Below the pieces are notes generated by a model. The model did no database searches. It saw only the letters and a program-made list of their open reading frames with translations, and was not told the origin of the DNA. The translations under genes and the position numbers were made by a program. From the IMG/VR virus record IMGVR_UViG_3300037486_000582, positions 1 through 64,000 of that record: a stretch of 64,000 bases of DNA; one strand, given 5' to 3'. The stretch comes from a virus. Positions within the stretch are counted from its first letter, which is position 1, and every line of letters starts with the position of its first letter. Positions 31,789-40,646 of the stretch are shown here, piece by piece.

Positions 31789-32306
31789 CAGGCCACCGCC
31801 CGCGCTCGAGTTTCGAAGACCATGAGGAACAGGTTCCGTTGGGAGCCGACCCAGAACGAGCGTGGCTGAGCTTGGATGCAGTGCAGGCCGGGCGGGTTCG
31901 GCACCGTCTGGATGAGCGCCCCGCTCCTCCTTCGAATGGCGGCCAGGCGATCGTTGACCCGGAGCAGCGGCAACCCGTTGGGGTCCAGCAGGGCGAGCGT
32001 CTCCAGCTCCTTGAAGTGGAGGACGCAGCGCACCTGGCCGGTCGGGCTGCGCCCCGTGCCGAGCATGGACAGCACCTCCCAGGACTCGTCCTCGATCTGA
32101 GCATGAAGCTGAACAACGCTCTCGACGCGGCGAACGGAGCCCCGCGTGCTCGTGTCGGTGGCCGGCGGGACGATGACCGGCTCGTTGAAGTCGTCGTCGT
32201 ACCCGAGCCCCGCGGGGCCGGAGCCGGCGGGGTCCTCCGCCGTGGCGTCCGTATCCAGTCGTGCGATGTCGACCAGGAACGGGTATATCAAGCGGCCACG
32301 GGTCAT
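31788..32306 (-). CDS. Head-tail region protein
   Basis: 172 residues from ATG at 32306 (GGAGG 4 nt upstream; an adjacent ATG at 32309 overlaps that site). LHFKELETLALLDPNGLPLLRVNDRLAAI and a beta-rich remainder, no transmembrane segment. Placement between connector and gpS-like genes suggests a neck or stopper role; family not recognised. Confidence 0.6.
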   Translation of the reverse strand: MTRGRLIYPFLVDIARLDTDATAEDPAGSGPAGLGYDDDFNEPVIVPPATDTSTRGSVRRVESVVQLHAQIEDESWEVLSMLGTGRSPTGQVRCVLHFKELETLALLDPNGLPLLRVNDRLAAIRRRSGALIQTVPNPPGLHCIQAQPRSFWVGSQRNLFLMVFETRARAVA

Positions 32307-32458
32307 CATTCCTCCCAGCGTGGAGACCAGCCCGGGTGGCTGCGCCGTGCCATGGGACGGCAGTTCACGCTTCCTCGACGACACCCCGGGCAACGTCAGA
32401 GGAGCCCGCCGTGGGCGCCAGCGGGCAACACACCCGGGCCGGCCGCCACGCCCATCCA

Positions 32459-32464
32459 GGGTAT
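32459..32464 (-). promoter_or_regulatory. TACCCT box in the 157-bp gap before the neck gene
   Basis: It overlaps the TGA stop of the connector-like gene. The gap 32307-32463 shows no other element that I recognise. Weak evidence alone. Confidence 0.2.
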
Positions 32465-33453
32465 CACACGGAGCGCATCATCGGCTGGCGCCTGTAGCGG
32501 AGGAGGATGGTGTCGATCTCCGGGTCGCCAGTGAAGATGCCGACGCTGGCGCGCCCGGTCGAGGACTTCCCCGGCGCTCCCCACGAGACGGACTGGTCCC
32601 TGGTCTTGTGGGATGTGACCCGCCAGGCGTTCTTGAGGTCTTCGCGCTCGTCCGACTGGCTCATTGGCGGGAGGTTTCGCACGCAGAGCAACTTGCACGC
32701 GTGCCGGATGAGGTCGGGCGTCTTTCCGTTCGACGTCCCGTCGTAGTCCGTGTACCCGAACGTCCCGACGATCCGCACGTTCTTCTGTCCCGGGGTCCAG
32801 ACCTTGAGCCCCGCCTTGAGCAGCACGTCGTCGTCCCGCGGCTGGGCGAGCTCGATCTTCGGGTTGTCGCGGTCGTCCGGACACAGGAGCCGCTGGGTGA
32901 CGTGACGGTTGTAGACCATCACGTCGTTGGCCACTTCCAGCGCCTCGTCGTCGAGCCAGACCTCGCTGACGGCGATGACCGGAAACTCGAGCATCATGGT
33001 CGGCTGGCCGCTTCCGTCCAGCGTGACGTCGAGCGGCCGCGGTTCAAACCAGCGCCCCGTGTACTCCTCGATGTACGTGCTGGCGAGGCGCATCACAGAG
33101 GTCAGGCGGACGTCCGAGTAGGGTGGGTCGGTGAAGCCCTCGTCGCGAAGGTCCTGCACGGTGCAGTACAGCCCGTCCATCCCTTCGCCCTGGATTGGCG
33201 GGCTCGCGGTTCCTTCCGAGCTGGTCGAGCTGTTCCAGTACGCGAAGCGGTACCAATACGAAGGGTCGCCGACCAGGTCGATGTACTCGTACAGGGTCGT
33301 CGGTGAGACGAGGTTGATGCGTGTCAGCGGAACCGTGAGCTCGGTGTACGGGCCGCCCTGCCCGGCCGTGGAGCGATAGACCTTGATTTGGTTGAAGGCG
33401 AGCAACACGTTCGACAGCTCGTTCACGACGATCCGCAGCTTGATCGCGGCCAT
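32464..33453 (-). CDS. Head-tail connector (gp6/Gp15-like) fused to FN3-like domain
   Basis: 329 residues, GGAGG upstream. Residues about 8-85 look like a fibronectin type III domain (FNQIKVYRSTAGQGGPYTELTVPL ... YEYIDLVGDPSYWYRFAYWN). From about 92 comes the connector: CTVQDLRDEGFTDPPYSDVRLTSVMRLASTYIEEYTGRWFEPR, EFPVIAVSEVWLDD and the TPDLIRHACKLLCVRNLP helix, matching phage gp6-like adaptors. It would dock the portal and extend the FN3 unit outwards. Confidence 0.75.
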   Translation of the reverse strand: MAAIKLRIVVNELSNVLLAFNQIKVYRSTAGQGGPYTELTVPLTRINLVSPTTLYEYIDLVGDPSYWYRFAYWNSSTSSEGTASPPIQGEGMDGLYCTVQDLRDEGFTDPPYSDVRLTSVMRLASTYIEEYTGRWFEPRPLDVTLDGSGQPTMMLEFPVIAVSEVWLDDEALEVANDVMVYNRHVTQRLLCPDDRDNPKIELAQPRDDDVLLKAGLKVWTPGQKNVRIVGTFGYTDYDGTSNGKTPDLIRHACKLLCVRNLPPMSQSDEREDLKNAWRVTSHKTRDQSVSWGAPGKSSTGRASVGIFTGDPEIDTILLRYRRQPMMRSV

Positions 33454-33456
33454 GGC

Positions 33457-33903
33457 TCACACCTCCTTCGCGGACAGCGGGGTCGGCACCAGGTCTACCA
33501 CGTCGGCCCCGGCCGGAGCGAGGTCGAGCGAACTCCATCCTGTCGGCGTCGCCGTAGCTGCTCCGCCGGTGACGACCGTCCCGCAGCCGATTGGGTGCAG
33601 GTCGTTAGCGGCCGCCGGGATAGGCACCAGGTTCAGCGTCTGGTAGAGCAGCGGCGGCTCCGGGTACGGCGACGGCGTCTGCCCGCGCTCCTGGTAGTAG
33701 GCATGAAGCGTGTCGCCAGTGCGAAGTCCCTCGTGAAGCCGGAAGGCGTTGCCGCCAAGCTCGATGAGCCCTTCTGTTCCCGCCCGTTGCGTGAGGAGCC
33801 CGTTGATGTACAGGTACAGCGTCCCCGCGAAGTAGGCGCTCGGGGTGGTGTAGTCGGTCGCCCCGGGGACGACAGCGATCTCTGCAAGGACCGGGTCGCT
33901 CAT
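33457..33903 (-). CDS. Small beta virion protein, paralogue of 33900-34133
   Basis: 148 residues. YFAGTLYLYINGLLTQRAGTEGLIELGGNAFRLHEGLRTGDTLHAYY matches the neighbouring 77-residue protein in order: A-x-G-T-L-x-x-x-x-N-G-L-L, then FR, then R-x-G-D-T-x-H-A. It overlaps that gene by ATGA. Probably a decoration unit; no enzymatic motif. Confidence 0.6.
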   Translation of the reverse strand: MSDPVLAEIAVVPGATDYTTPSAYFAGTLYLYINGLLTQRAGTEGLIELGGNAFRLHEGLRTGDTLHAYYQERGQTPSPYPEPPLLYQTLNLVPIPAAANDLHPIGCGTVVTGGAATATPTGWSSLDLAPAGADVVDLVPTPLSAKEV

Positions 33904-34133
33904 GCCTCGATAAACCTGGCATGTATCGTATCACCCGAGCGCGGTGCTTCACGAGTGCGGAAGGACGACGGCCCCGTCTCGTCCCAGCCATCGTCATCGC
34001 CGGCGCGAGCGAGAAGCCCGTTCAGCCACACGCGCAACGTCCCCGTCGCGTACGCCAGGGTCGTCGTGAAGTCGCGGAGCGCCCCATCTGGGACCTCGGG
34101 CGGTTCTTCGACGTGCTCGTCGCCAATGGCCAT
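33900..34133 (-). CDS. Small beta virion protein, paralogue of 33457-33903
   Basis: 77 residues, ATG immediately after the previous stop with no visible ribosome site. AYATGTLRVWLNGLLARAGDDDG ... PRSGDTIHARFIEA aligns with its downstream neighbour. One-domain version of the same fold. Confidence 0.6.
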   Translation of the reverse strand: MAIGDEHVEEPPEVPDGALRDFTTTLAYATGTLRVWLNGLLARAGDDDGWDETGPSSFRTREAPRSGDTIHARFIEA

Positions 34134-34349
34134 CTAGCCGCCGTTGTCAGGGAGGCTCGGCGGCGGTGCTTCCGACGCCCTGCGCTCGACGTTGTGGAGC
34201 CGAAGCCCGAACTCCCGCACCATCTCCACGGTCACGTCGAGAGAACGCCGCATCACGGCCAGCTGGCGCCCAACTTCTTCCCGCATTTCCCGTACCTCTT
34301 CCAGTATGACCGGAAGGAGGTCGGGGGCCGTCTGCCCGCAGTCGCTCAC
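34134..34349 (-). CDS. Short coiled-coil protein
   Basis: 71 residues, GTG start overlapping the upstream stop (GTGA). Helical: LLPVILEEVREMREEVGRQLAVMRRSLDVTVEMVREFGLRLHNVERR. No family recognised. Confidence 0.5.
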   Translation of the reverse strand: MSDCGQTAPDLLPVILEEVREMREEVGRQLAVMRRSLDVTVEMVREFGLRLHNVERRASEAPPPSLPDNGG

Positions 34350-35236
34350 AGCTTGGCCGCGAACACCGCCGCCACGGCGTCAGCGATGGGCTGCCAGTAG
34401 CTCGAGCGGGCTCCGCTGGGCTGCTCGATCTGCACGCCGCCGCCGGTTGCGGCGAGCCAGTTCACGAGGTTCGCCGGGTCCGTGCCGCCGTAGGGGCCGC
34501 TCGTCACGACCTCGACTTCGTAGTCGGCGCCGACGACGGAATGGATCGCGGCGGCGACCTCGGACTTGAGCGCCAGCGTGGCTGCTCCGCCGACCGCGAT
34601 GGTGTCCTCGCCGTAGCCGTGGAAGCTGACGGCGTAGGCGAAGCCGCGGTCCTTGATCTGGTTCAGGCAGGGGAAGCTCGCCGGATGGACATCGGTCGAG
34701 GTGATGTGCCAGGCCAGGCTCGCCCCGCCGCCGCTGCGCCAGCCCTTGCACCGCCAGGCCGAACACGGCTTCGCCGCCGCCTGCATTTGGGTCAGCACAC
34801 GCTCGGCCTGGTCGTCGGTGTAGTTCTCGATCATGCCACCGTGTGGGGCACAGGCGACGAGGCCGGTGTGACCCGCGCTCGTCTCGGAGAGCCGCTCCAC
34901 GAACTCGCCCTGGTTCTCCGCCTCGGCATCGGTGAGGTCGGAGCGGAGACAGGACGAGTCGCACGAACCGCTGTTGAACGTGCCGCCCGCGTCGGACAGT
35001 CGCTTGCGCGCGTCGAGGCACATCCGGACACGCCGATCCGGGCTCTCCTGTCGCAGCTCGGCGACCGTGTAGAGCGCCTTCAATCCGGTCGTCGGGTGGA
35101 CGATCCTGACCTGATGGCCCAGGCCACGCCCGATTGCCGCGAGCTTCTCGGGGTCCGCCGAGCAGTGCTCGGGCAGGCCCATGAGCTGCGCCTGCGATGA
35201 GTACGCGGTCAGCACGTCACACAAGAACGTTCCCAT
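34346..35236 (-). CDS. Poly-gamma-glutamate hydrolase family protein (PghP/YjqB-like)
   Basis: 296 residues, GGAGG 5 nt before ATG. Core motifs of the zinc-dependent poly-gamma-glutamate hydrolase family: LVACAPHGGMIENYTDDQAE (about 127-146), AWHITSTDVHPASFP (about 175-189) and YAVSFHGYGEDTIAVGG (about 199-215). His and Glu in PHGG..E, plus later His, are the expected zinc ligands and catalytic residues. It carries no signal peptide. Two extra Cys clusters near residues 92-97 (CDSSC) and 158-163 are additional. Its place among decoration genes suggests a virion-borne capsule depolymerase; if so, the host surface carries polyglutamate. Confidence 0.8.
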   Translation of the reverse strand: MGTFLCDVLTAYSSQAQLMGLPEHCSADPEKLAAIGRGLGHQVRIVHPTTGLKALYTVAELRQESPDRRVRMCLDARKRLSDAGGTFNSGSCDSSCLRSDLTDAEAENQGEFVERLSETSAGHTGLVACAPHGGMIENYTDDQAERVLTQMQAAAKPCSAWRCKGWRSGGGASLAWHITSTDVHPASFPCLNQIKDRGFAYAVSFHGYGEDTIAVGGAATLALKSEVAAAIHSVVGADYEVEVVTSGPYGGTDPANLVNWLAATGGGVQIEQPSGARSSYWQPIADAVAAVFAAKL

Positions 35237-35245
35237 CGAAACCTC

Positions 35246-36688
35246 CTACTGGCCCGGTTGGCCGGCCAGCCGCCTCCCGGAATACCTCAGCTCGACGAGG
35301 TGAACATGCACGACCAGCGTGCAGGTGTCCTCGGCATGGTCCCCGTCCCGGCGCAGCCACAGCACGAGCATGTCCTTCGCCTTGTTGAACTGCGCCGAGG
35401 GGATCGTGAAGTCAACGGAGAACAGCGTGTCGTTGCCCTTGTCGTTCTCGTTCTGCGTGAACTCGCTCGAGTACGGGTAGCTCGCGGGGAGCACGTCTCC
35501 CGCGCCGACGCACTGCCAGTCGAGGCGCCAGCGGACTCCGGTGTTGCCCGCCGTGCCCGCGAGCGAGCACAGGGCGCACAGCGTCAGGTCTCCGCTGACG
35601 TAGTTCTGCGGTGGGCGACAGGTCCACCGGATGCGACTCTCACCGGCCGCCGCGAAGGTCACGGACGGGACGTCGTTGTTGGAGCTGGTCGCCGCCGACC
35701 CGCCGCGGATGCCGGTGTCCACCGGGAACCCTACCCTGCACGTCCCGACGGCGATGGCCTCGGCCTCCGCGAGCCACAGCGCCCCGTCGTGATCGACCCG
35801 AAGCCGCTCGACGAGGCCACTCCCGCCTGAGCGGAGCATGACCTTCGCTGCCGACTGGCGAACGTCCGTGTCCGGGTCCGACCACAGGACGTGGAGCGCA
35901 CCTGCATCGCGGAGCACGTCGGCGTCGTCCGTGAGCCGCACGAAGAGGCCGGAGCCGAACCCGGCCAGCACCAGTTCGCTCGACCTCCTGGTGATCGAGA
36001 TGAGCGACGAGACGGTGGAGTCGTCGGAGGTGAGCTCTCGCACGTCGAGCTTCTTCACCGACGAGGCCACGACGTCGCCGCCCAGCACGAGCGCGCCCGA
36101 CCGGTCCTCTGAAGGGAGCCCGCCCGATGCTGCGAGCCCCTTGTCGTTGCAGGCGAGCGAGGTCGTTCGCCTGATGCAGCCCACGGACCCTGGAGTCCCT
36201 CCCGACGTTGTGCGGTAAACGCCGTACTTCACCGCTCCCTCGACTGGTTCCCAGGTGACGCGGTTGTAGTTCGTCCCGTTCAGCGTCGCTGCCCCGGTCG
36301 AGATCAGAACCTCAACGCACTCCGGCGTTTCGCCCGTTGGCGAGTACGCCGTAACGGAGTAGCCCCAGGCGGTCGAGCCGGGCGTGCCCTGCGGCGCGAC
36401 CTGTAGCCCGCCGGGTTTCTGGAGCGCGTTGAGCGTGAGCCCGCCCTCCATCACCGGGTCGAGCGGCGTCGCCTCGTGCGCTGCCACGATGCCGTCGAGC
36501 AGCGTCTCGTCTCCACCGGAAAGCGCCGCGTCGAACCAGATGAGACAGACGTCGCCGTCCGTATCCGTCCTGAGGTACTCGGCTGACGAGATCGCTGAGT
36601 CGACGATCTCCTCCGAGAGATGGCTCTCCGAGACGCAGCCTTCCGGGAAGTCGTTGGCGAGGCTGTACTGGTAGCTCGTCTCGGCCAT
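35246..36688 (-). CDS. Virion surface protein with FN3-like region
   Basis: 480 residues from ATG at 36688 (TGATG; GGAGG upstream). The N-terminal 70 residues are acidic (SESHLSEEIVDSAISSAEYLR). Residues about 110-180 look like an FN3 domain (GYSVTAYSPTGETPECVEVL ... YNRVTWEPVEGAVKYGVYRTTSGG). The C-terminal half resembles capsid-associated jelly rolls (VRWRLDWQCVGAGDVLPAS, FTIPSAQFNKAKDMLVLWLRRD). No enzymatic motif. Likely a head fibre or decoration protein. Confidence 0.6.
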   Translation of the reverse strand: MAETSYQYSLANDFPEGCVSESHLSEEIVDSAISSAEYLRTDTDGDVCLIWFDAALSGGDETLLDGIVAAHEATPLDPVMEGGLTLNALQKPGGLQVAPQGTPGSTAWGYSVTAYSPTGETPECVEVLISTGAATLNGTNYNRVTWEPVEGAVKYGVYRTTSGGTPGSVGCIRRTTSLACNDKGLAASGGLPSEDRSGALVLGGDVVASSVKKLDVRELTSDDSTVSSLISITRRSSELVLAGFGSGLFVRLTDDADVLRDAGALHVLWSDPDTDVRQSAAKVMLRSGGSGLVERLRVDHDGALWLAEAEAIAVGTCRVGFPVDTGIRGGSAATSSNNDVPSVTFAAAGESRIRWTCRPPQNYVSGDLTLCALCSLAGTAGNTGVRWRLDWQCVGAGDVLPASYPYSSEFTQNENDKGNDTLFSVDFTIPSAQFNKAKDMLVLWLRRDGDHAEDTCTLVVHVHLVELRYSGRRLAGQPGQ

Positions 36689-37242
36689 CAGGACACCCTC
36701 CACAGGGTCGCTCGGGCGTTCTCCATCGCGACCGAGCCGTTACCGTCCACCTTGCGGACGTCGAAGTCGATGTTCTGCGCTCCGCTGATGCTGCCGAGGT
36801 GGAAGGCGCCTCCCATGAGCGCGCGAGCGTTCGCGACTCCGGGCTTTATCCGACCCTTGGCGAGCGTCACGGAGTCGTTCTGCTGTATCTGTGCTTCGAC
36901 CTGAGCGCCTGCAGACGAACCGTCAGTCCCGATCTCAGCGAAGGCCAAGAGCAGGTAAACGCCCGTGGGCAACGCAGTCGTCGTGAACCGCCACCGCTGC
37001 TGAAACGACGTGGCCGATGTCGTGTAGATTCCGAGGCTCGACGCCTGCCGGTACTCCGTGCCGAAGACAGCACCGGAGCCGCCGTCCCGTGGGTTGAAGA
37101 CGCCCGCGTCGTCCCGCATTCTGAAGGCGCTGCCGACACGCCGGATCTCTCCGATTTCGGTAGGATCGCTACCGCCGTCCCCGAGAAGGATGCCTTCCTC
37201 CTCGATCAGCTCTCCGGGGTGTGCGTCAGGAGTCCTTGGCAC
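36688..37242 (-). CDS. Virion protein, unknown
   Basis: 184 residues, GTG start inside the 3' end of the next upstream gene (17-nt overlap). Beta-rich, with NPRDGGSGAVFGTEYRQA and LPTGVYLLLAFAEI. Probably trimeric head or tail decoration; no recognised family. Confidence 0.55.
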   Translation of the reverse strand: MPRTPDAHPGELIEEEGILLGDGGSDPTEIGEIRRVGSAFRMRDDAGVFNPRDGGSGAVFGTEYRQASSLGIYTTSATSFQQRWRFTTTALPTGVYLLLAFAEIGTDGSSAGAQVEAQIQQNDSVTLAKGRIKPGVANARALMGGAFHLGSISGAQNIDFDVRKVDGNGSVAMENARATLWRVS

Positions 37243-37798
37243 GAGCCGTCTTCTTGCCGGAGCGGCTGGGCTTCCGCGGAGGCTTCGTCTTCGGCGCCTC
37301 GGCGGGCGTCGCCTCCGCCTGGCGCTGCGCTTTCAGTGTCAGCCCCGGGTGGACGCCCGGCGGGCGCGGTCCACCATGTTCCAGCGGAGCAGCCTCCTCA
37401 CGCCGCGCAGCATCGGCCTTGCCCTGTTCGCGCACGCGCATGTCCACGACCTGTCGAAGCGCCTTCCGCATTCCCTCGACCTCGCCCTCGGCGCGCAGCA
37501 CCGACTGCGCCGCGTTCTCGCCGATGTCGTGGACCTTCCGAGCCGCCGCCATGAGTCGGTCCACGGCGTATTTGCCGGCGGCCACGGGGTCTTCTGGGTC
37601 GAGCGTGACCTTGCCCTCCTTCCATTCGGCGACGACCGCTTGGACGATGGTCTGAATCTCCCGTTGCGTGGCGGCGACGATGGTCGCTGCTCCGCGTGCG
37701 GCATGGATGCGCGCCTCCGCTTCGCGGAGCGCTTCTCTCAGCCCGTTGCCGATCTCGTCGGCGACGAGCACTTTCAGCTCGGCCTTCTCGGTGCTCAT
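37226..37798 (-). CDS. Helical, basic-tailed protein
   Basis: 190 residues. N-terminal two thirds helical (LREALREAEARIHAARGAATIVAATQREI.., VDRLMAAARKVHDIGENAAQ); C-terminal third Pro/Lys/Arg-rich (PPRKPSRSGKKTARAKD), likely nucleic-acid binding. AAGGGGAAGA ribosome site. Next to the 533-residue virion gene. Confidence 0.55.
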   Translation of the reverse strand: MSTEKAELKVLVADEIGNGLREALREAEARIHAARGAATIVAATQREIQTIVQAVVAEWKEGKVTLDPEDPVAAGKYAVDRLMAAARKVHDIGENAAQSVLRAEGEVEGMRKALRQVVDMRVREQGKADAARREEAAPLEHGGPRPPGVHPGLTLKAQRQAEATPAEAPKTKPPRKPSRSGKKTARAKDS

Positions 37799-37821
37799 GC
37801 TCTTCCCCTTCTCAGGTCAGC

Positions 37822-39423
37822 TTAGGGAGTCGGCTGGCCCCAAACGACCATGTTGATGTTGTCCGGGTTGTTTCCGCCGCGGAAGCGCAAGACGAACTCC
37901 GCATAGAAGTTGCCGAGCGCCTGCTCTGCGGCGACCGCCGACGGGTACACGTCGTTGTTCGACAGCGCGGTCGCGCCCGGCCGCTGCTTGGTGCCGTTGA
38001 TGAAGATCTCCACGTCCGTGATGAAGCTCAGTCCCTTGTAGCTCGGAAGCACCGCCGAAATGTTCGCCACCGCGTCGCCCTTGATGAGCGTGTCGGCTGG
38101 AATGTCCGCGACGATGACGTTCGCCCAGGCCGTCGCCCGCTCGGTGCTCTGCTTGGCCTGGACGATGGCGTTGAGCAGCGAGACCTCGCCGCCGAACTCG
38201 GCTTCGAAGTTCGTCCACTCGGCCGCGGAGTCGGCCAGGTGGATGCCTTCGATCAGCGACCACCCGACGGGCTTGTAGCCGTCGTCGAAGGACAGGACGG
38301 TGGCGGCTTCCAGCTCCAGGGCACCGGCCGTCGACTCGATAATGCCGTCCTGCACGCCGACGTCGATGGGGCGCGTCCCGCCCGTGTTGGCCGAGATGCC
38401 GTTGTCGAAGTCGTTGAGGATGGCGTCCACGCGGAACAGGTCGACGTCAGCCTCGAACGCAACCGACGTGGTCCCCGCGCCCGAGCCCTCGGTGATGCGG
38501 AACAACGGTTGCTCGGCGTCGTCGCGGATCTCCCAGTACTTGCCCGCCGACTCGATGTCCAGCGTGGCGTTCGTGACAAGGTCGACCGGCGTCGTCCCCT
38601 GGTTGCTGTAGGAGGTCTGGCGCGTGGCCGTGCCCGCCCCGGCGTCCACGAAGTCGTCGCCCAGCCACGCCTCCTCGGGAATGTCCTTGAACGCGTACCG
38701 CTCGACGGGCGCGTAGTCGATGGACAGGCCGTCCATCGTTCCGGCCGCGGCGAGGACGAGGTCGTCGTAGGTGGCGTTCCGCACGACGAACGAGAGCTGC
38801 GCCCGCTGAGTCGTGAGGTTGATCGTGTGGCCGTCGGTGGCGATCTCCGTCTGGATCAGCCCGTACACCTCTCGCCCGGTTGAGTCCTCGATGGGTTCGC
38901 CGGTGGCGGTGTCGACGATGAGGCACAGGTTCATCGGTTGGATGTTGCTGGCTCCGCCGACCTCGGCCAGCGACGGGGCATCGAACGCTCCGGCGACGGA
39001 CGCGACGATGGTACCGCGGGTCGCGACGACACCCACCGCAGCGGTCGTGTTGCCGGGTAGCTCTCCGGTCGCGTTGAGGATGGCGTGCTGAGCGTTGACC
39101 GCGATGGGTCCGACGTTCGCGCCAACGACGGCACGTCGGCGGGCGATGCGCTTGCGCTCGATGTCGTACAGGCTCACGTTCAGGTTCTGCACACCTCGCG
39201 CAGCCGCACCCTCGCCGGGAAACGCAGTCGGAGCCGTGAGCGCCCGCCACCAGTCGGACGACCGAACGTCCCGCAGCTCGTGAAGGTACGACCTGATGTT
39301 GGTCAGGTCGGTCTGTCCGTCCAGCGGGCTCGTTTCGAACGCCGCTTCAGTCGGCGCGATCGAATCGACGTAGCTCTCGCTGTTCCAGAGTTGCGTGTCC
39401 TGCCGTGTCTTCGTCCTCGACAT
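37822..39423 (-). CDS. Large virion protein (head-associated)
   Basis: 533 residues, AAGGAG before ATG. Opens with a helical arm (TQLWNSESYVDSIAP), LHELRDVRSSDWWRALTAPT; mainly beta afterwards, e.g. SVSLYDIERKRIARRRAVVGANVGPI and VNAQHAILNATGELPGNTTAAVG. No catalytic motif. Length and place between decoration genes suggest a head protein or fibre; not assigned. Confidence 0.6.
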   Translation of the reverse strand: MSRTKTRQDTQLWNSESYVDSIAPTEAAFETSPLDGQTDLTNIRSYLHELRDVRSSDWWRALTAPTAFPGEGAAARGVQNLNVSLYDIERKRIARRRAVVGANVGPIAVNAQHAILNATGELPGNTTAAVGVVATRGTIVASVAGAFDAPSLAEVGGASNIQPMNLCLIVDTATGEPIEDSTGREVYGLIQTEIATDGHTINLTTQRAQLSFVVRNATYDDLVLAAAGTMDGLSIDYAPVERYAFKDIPEEAWLGDDFVDAGAGTATRQTSYSNQGTTPVDLVTNATLDIESAGKYWEIRDDAEQPLFRITEGSGAGTTSVAFEADVDLFRVDAILNDFDNGISANTGGTRPIDVGVQDGIIESTAGALELEAATVLSFDDGYKPVGWSLIEGIHLADSAAEWTNFEAEFGGEVSLLNAIVQAKQSTERATAWANVIVADIPADTLIKGDAVANISAVLPSYKGLSFITDVEIFINGTKQRPGATALSNNDVYPSAVAAEQALGNFYAEFVLRFRGGNNPDNINMVVWGQPTP

Positions 39424-39460
39424 CTGGGCTAGCTCCTTCCTGCTTCCTGCACGCCTTCCC

Positions 39461-39479
39461 CTGGCTTCGTTGAAGCCAG
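39461..39479. other. Perfect hairpin upstream of virion gene
   Basis: CTGGCTTC-GTT-GAAGCCAG, 8-bp stem and 3-nt loop within the 138-bp gap 39424-39561. A TAGACT box (39478-39483) touches it. No U-tract; could be the 5' boundary or processing site of the mRNA. Confidence 0.4.
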
Positions 39480-39561
39480 TCTAGCACTCGGGCTGAGCCG
39501 GTGTCATGTGCGATGAAACACAGGGCGAACGGATTGTGGAAGGCGCGCGGGGACGAGGCGG

Positions 39562-40191
39562 TCAGTCGGCGTCGAAGACTTCGGCCATGAGCGTCTGGAC
39601 CATCTCACGCTTCGCCAGCCGCGTGTCGAGCGAGACGCCGTGCTCGGCGCCGAAGGCGACGATGTCCGCCTTCGTCATCATCGCCCACTCCGGGACGACG
39701 GGCCGCTCCTTCTGACGGACGTGCGCGGACTTCAAGATGCCCTTGTCCGCCGGCTTCGGCGGCTCCGTCACCGAGGCCATCGCCTGCGGCATCATCGCGG
39801 CGACCGCTGCTCGCGCGGCGGTGGCCTCGTCGACCTCCTTCGCACGGAGCCCGTCGAACCTGGACGGGAGGCGCTCGCCTTCCTTCTTGGGCGGCGGGCT
39901 CGGCGCCGGTGGCTGGAACGCGACCATCGCGGCGAGAGCAGCCGCGCCCGGCCCGCCGACCGCCTCGGCCAGCTCCTGTCGCACGATGTCCCGCCACCTC
40001 CCGTCGTCCCGGACGACCTGAAAGAACGGAGCACCGGACCCCTGCTTGAGCGGCTCCACGGTGGACGCGATCGATTCGTCGACCTCGTACCAGCGGTCGG
40101 CCTCGAACAGCTGCCCGCCGAGCGTCAGCCTACGCGCGAGCGCCCCTGTCGCCTTGTGGTACGGCGACAGCCGAATGCGAACCGTTGCCAT
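39562..40191 (-). CDS. Capsid-region accessory protein
   Basis: 209 residues, GGAGGAG before ATG. N-terminal MATVRIRLSPYHKATGALARRLTLGGQLFEADRWYEVDESIA is beta; central Pro-rich linker (PPAPSPPPKKEG); C-terminal SAP/HeH-like helix pair (MMTKADIVAFGAEHGVSLDTRLAKREMVQTLM) as in FI-like head-completion proteins. The combination suggests a head-to-tail assembly or DNA-contacting role. Confidence 0.6.
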   Translation of the reverse strand: MATVRIRLSPYHKATGALARRLTLGGQLFEADRWYEVDESIASTVEPLKQGSGAPFFQVVRDDGRWRDIVRQELAEAVGGPGAAALAAMVAFQPPAPSPPPKKEGERLPSRFDGLRAKEVDEATAARAAVAAMMPQAMASVTEPPKPADKGILKSAHVRQKERPVVPEWAMMTKADIVAFGAEHGVSLDTRLAKREMVQTLMAEVFDAD

Positions 40192-40250
40192 GACTCCTCC
40201 TCTCTGCGGCCGTGGCCGTAGACTTCCCCGAGGTTATTGGGCCACCTGAG

Positions 40251-40637
40251 CTAGCCCTTGATCGTGCGAACCGACGCCGGACGCGGAGCGAGCAGCACAC
40301 GCGCCTTCGTGACGGCGTCCGCCGCCGCGAAGGTCAGCTTGGGCACACCGGCCGTGAACTCGGCCCGCACCTGCCCGGCGGCCGCCGCCGAGTAGGAGAT
40401 GGCCTTCACGCCGACGGAGCCGGCGACCGTCGCCTCGACGGCGATAGGGACGCCCGGAACCGTGAGCTGGAGGACGTGGGTGGCCACGTTCAGCTCTGCG
40501 CTCCAGGCCGACAGGCCACCGGCGAGCTCGCCGAGGTCGTCGGCGACGGCGCGCAGCGTCTCGGCCAGGTCGGGGTCTCCGTGACCGGGCTGGAGCCCGA
40601 CGCCACCGGCCCCGAAGTCCTTCTTGATGGTCGTCAT
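40251..40637 (-). CDS. Small head-region protein
   Basis: 128 residues, GGAGG before ATG. Helical then beta: LAETLRAVADDLGELAGGLSAW, then VPGVPIAVEATVAGSVGVKAISYSAA. No family recognised. It follows a putative decoration gene by 10 nt. Confidence 0.55.
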   Translation of the reverse strand: MTTIKKDFGAGGVGLQPGHGDPDLAETLRAVADDLGELAGGLSAWSAELNVATHVLQLTVPGVPIAVEATVAGSVGVKAISYSAAAAGQVRAEFTAGVPKLTFAAADAVTKARVLLAPRPASVRTIKG

Positions 40638-40646
40638 GGGGACCTC

